From assembly GCA_012963075.1 (NCBI GenBank), contig DTWI01000095.1:1-7252 (forward strand): a DNA stretch of 7,252 nucleotides, given 5' to 3'. The position numbers were made by a program, and so were the translations under genes. Shown here one piece after another: positions 6,525 through 7,252 of the stretch. Under the pieces are notes generated by a model. The model was not told the origin of the DNA, made no database searches, and saw only the letters and a list, made by a program, of their open reading frames with translations. The stretch comes from Fidelibacterota bacterium. GTDB taxonomy: Bacteria; Marinisomatota; Marinisomatia; Marinisomatales; Marinisomataceae. The number at the start of each line of letters is the position of its first letter. Position 1 is the first letter of the stretch.

Positions 6525-7168
6525 GTATTAATTACCCAATTATAAAGATCTTTGATATTGCTAAAAGTATTTGTTCCAGTATTATGAAGTCGGTTGATAT
6601 CATTATGGCCATTATGGACCAGTACACAATCAATGCCCAAATGCTGGGATACTTTAAAATCTAATAAACTATCACCAACAATCATTGTTTCAGATTTAGG
6701 GATATCAACACTCATCAATAATTCTTCTCCTTCATATTCTTTGCCATATCCAGATGGAGTATTTCTTAATCCAGCAATATTTTGTATATACTGATCTAAA
6801 TTAAAAAATCCTATCTGTTCCACTAACTTGTCTTGAAGGGTAGCAGATAAAACGCTTTGTGTAATGTCGTTCTTATTAAATTGAATAATTGTTTCTTTAG
6901 CAAAAGGTTGAAGCGCAAGAGTTTTAAATTGTTTTTCAAAACCAGCATGAAATTCTATATTGGTATTTTCAAAAGGTTCTTTATCAAAATCAAAACCAAT
7001 TGATTCATAGAACGTTTTAATAGGGAAAAGAAATTTTTCTTTATAGGCTTGGATAGTAATCGCAGGAATATTACGCTTATTTAAAGATTGGTTAAGAATT
7101 GTCACGCACAAAGAAAGATCATTCAATAAAGTTCCGTTCCAATCCCATATTATGTGCTTATATTTCAT
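6521..7168 (-). CDS. HAD-superfamily hydrolase, phosphoglycolate-phosphatase-like
   Basis: A 215-aa haloacid-dehalogenase-fold protein, probably a cytoplasmic Mg-dependent phosphatase of subfamily I with a helical cap between residues about 15 and 90. Motif I is IIWDWNGTLLND (6-17): the nucleophile Asp9 is present, but the second Asp, normally the general acid/base at +2, is Asn11 (codon AAC). Motif II is probably Ser108 in SVLSAT, motif III Lys143, and motif IV IVGDSLLDF (163-171) with Asp166 and Asp170. The DWNGT form recurs in a set of HAD proteins from Bacteroidota and allies, often annotated as phosphoglycolate phosphatase, so it may be a natural variant rather than a dead enzyme. The substrate is unknown. 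The gene is convergent with the DHRS4-like gene and divergent from the right-edge ORF, sharing bases with both, so its promoter must lie inside the neighbour's coding region. Confidence 0.85.
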   Translation of the reverse strand: MKYKHIIWDWNGTLLNDLSLCVTILNQSLNKRNIPAITIQAYKEKFLFPIKTFYESIGFDFDKEPFENTNIEFHAGFEKQFKTLALQPFAKETIIQFNKNDITQSVLSATLQDKLVEQIGFFNLDQYIQNIAGLRNTPSGYGKEYEGEELLMSVDIPKSETMIVGDSLLDFKVSQHLGIDCVLVHNGHNDINRLHNTGTNTFSNIKDLYNWVINT

Positions 7169-7252
7169 GAATTTGAAAGTAAATAAAAAAATAGAATTAA
7201 TAAAGCAAAGACTAAATAAACCGTTACCTGCATGGGATAGTCAGAAAAAAAT
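7167..7252 (+). CDS. N-terminal fragment, possibly a CoA pyrophosphatase (NUDIX), cut by window end
   Basis: An open frame begins at ATG 7167-7169 and runs off the window after 28 complete codons: MNLKVNKKIELIKQRLNKPL is followed by PAWDSQKK. The pattern of a helical start, then RLNKPLPxxxSQKK and probably Met as the next residue (codon begins AT), resembles the start of NudL/CoA-pyrophosphatase NUDIX proteins (LPG..AQ.KMAP). The diagnostic NUDIX box lies outside the window, so the call is tentative. An in-frame ATG at 7152 would add five residues; neither start has a Shine-Dalgarno. The chosen ATG overlaps the start codon of the minus-strand HAD gene by two bases within CATG. Confidence 0.5.
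   Translation, partial: MNLKVNKKIELIKQRLNKPLPAWDSQKK

Overview
The window looks like ordinary chromosome from an AT-rich (roughly 30% G+C by eye), densely packed Gram-negative bacterium with an LPS-type outer membrane. The LptD C-terminus (Cys-Trp-Glu...Trp-Thr-Pro-Asn-Gly-Tyr), its OstA-like N-terminal segments, the short signal peptide ending in Phe-Thr-Gln, the HAD protein with a DWNGT motif and the scarcity of Shine-Dalgarno sequences resemble Bacteroidota and related marine lineages such as Candidatus Marinimicrobia (SAR406). That placement is inference. There are no RNA genes, insertion sequences, CRISPR arrays or clear signs of horizontal transfer.

Layout. The left part (39-4549, minus strand) holds lptD, then hisS 35 nt downstream, ending in a perfect 30-bp AT-only palindrome that may act as a terminator. 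A 73-bp divergent intergenic region (4550-4622) separates lptD from a plus-strand set of three closely packed genes: a 94-aa membrane protein of unknown function, a DECR1-like 2,4-dienoyl-CoA reductase of the SDR superfamily, and a DHRS4-like SDR oxidoreductase. The second SDR gene meets a convergent minus-strand HAD-phosphatase gene at overlapping stop codons (TTAA, 6521-6524). The HAD gene in turn shares its start region (CATG, 7166-7169) with a divergent, truncated plus-strand ORF at the right edge, probably the N-terminus of a CoA pyrophosphatase (NUDIX).

How the genes work together. LptD inserts LPS at the outer membrane, and HisRS is housekeeping translation. The two SDRs are probably cotranscribed and are consistent with unsaturated acyl-CoA or carbonyl metabolism; the possible CoA pyrophosphatase nearby would fit CoA metabolism, but this link is only suggestive. 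I see no convincing novel multi-gene system. The most interesting points are the extended OstA-type N-terminal part of LptD, the unassigned membrane protein heading the SDR operon, the DECR-type active site with Met at the usual SDR Asn position, the Asn replacing the second Asp of HAD motif I, the AT palindrome, and the extreme gene packing.
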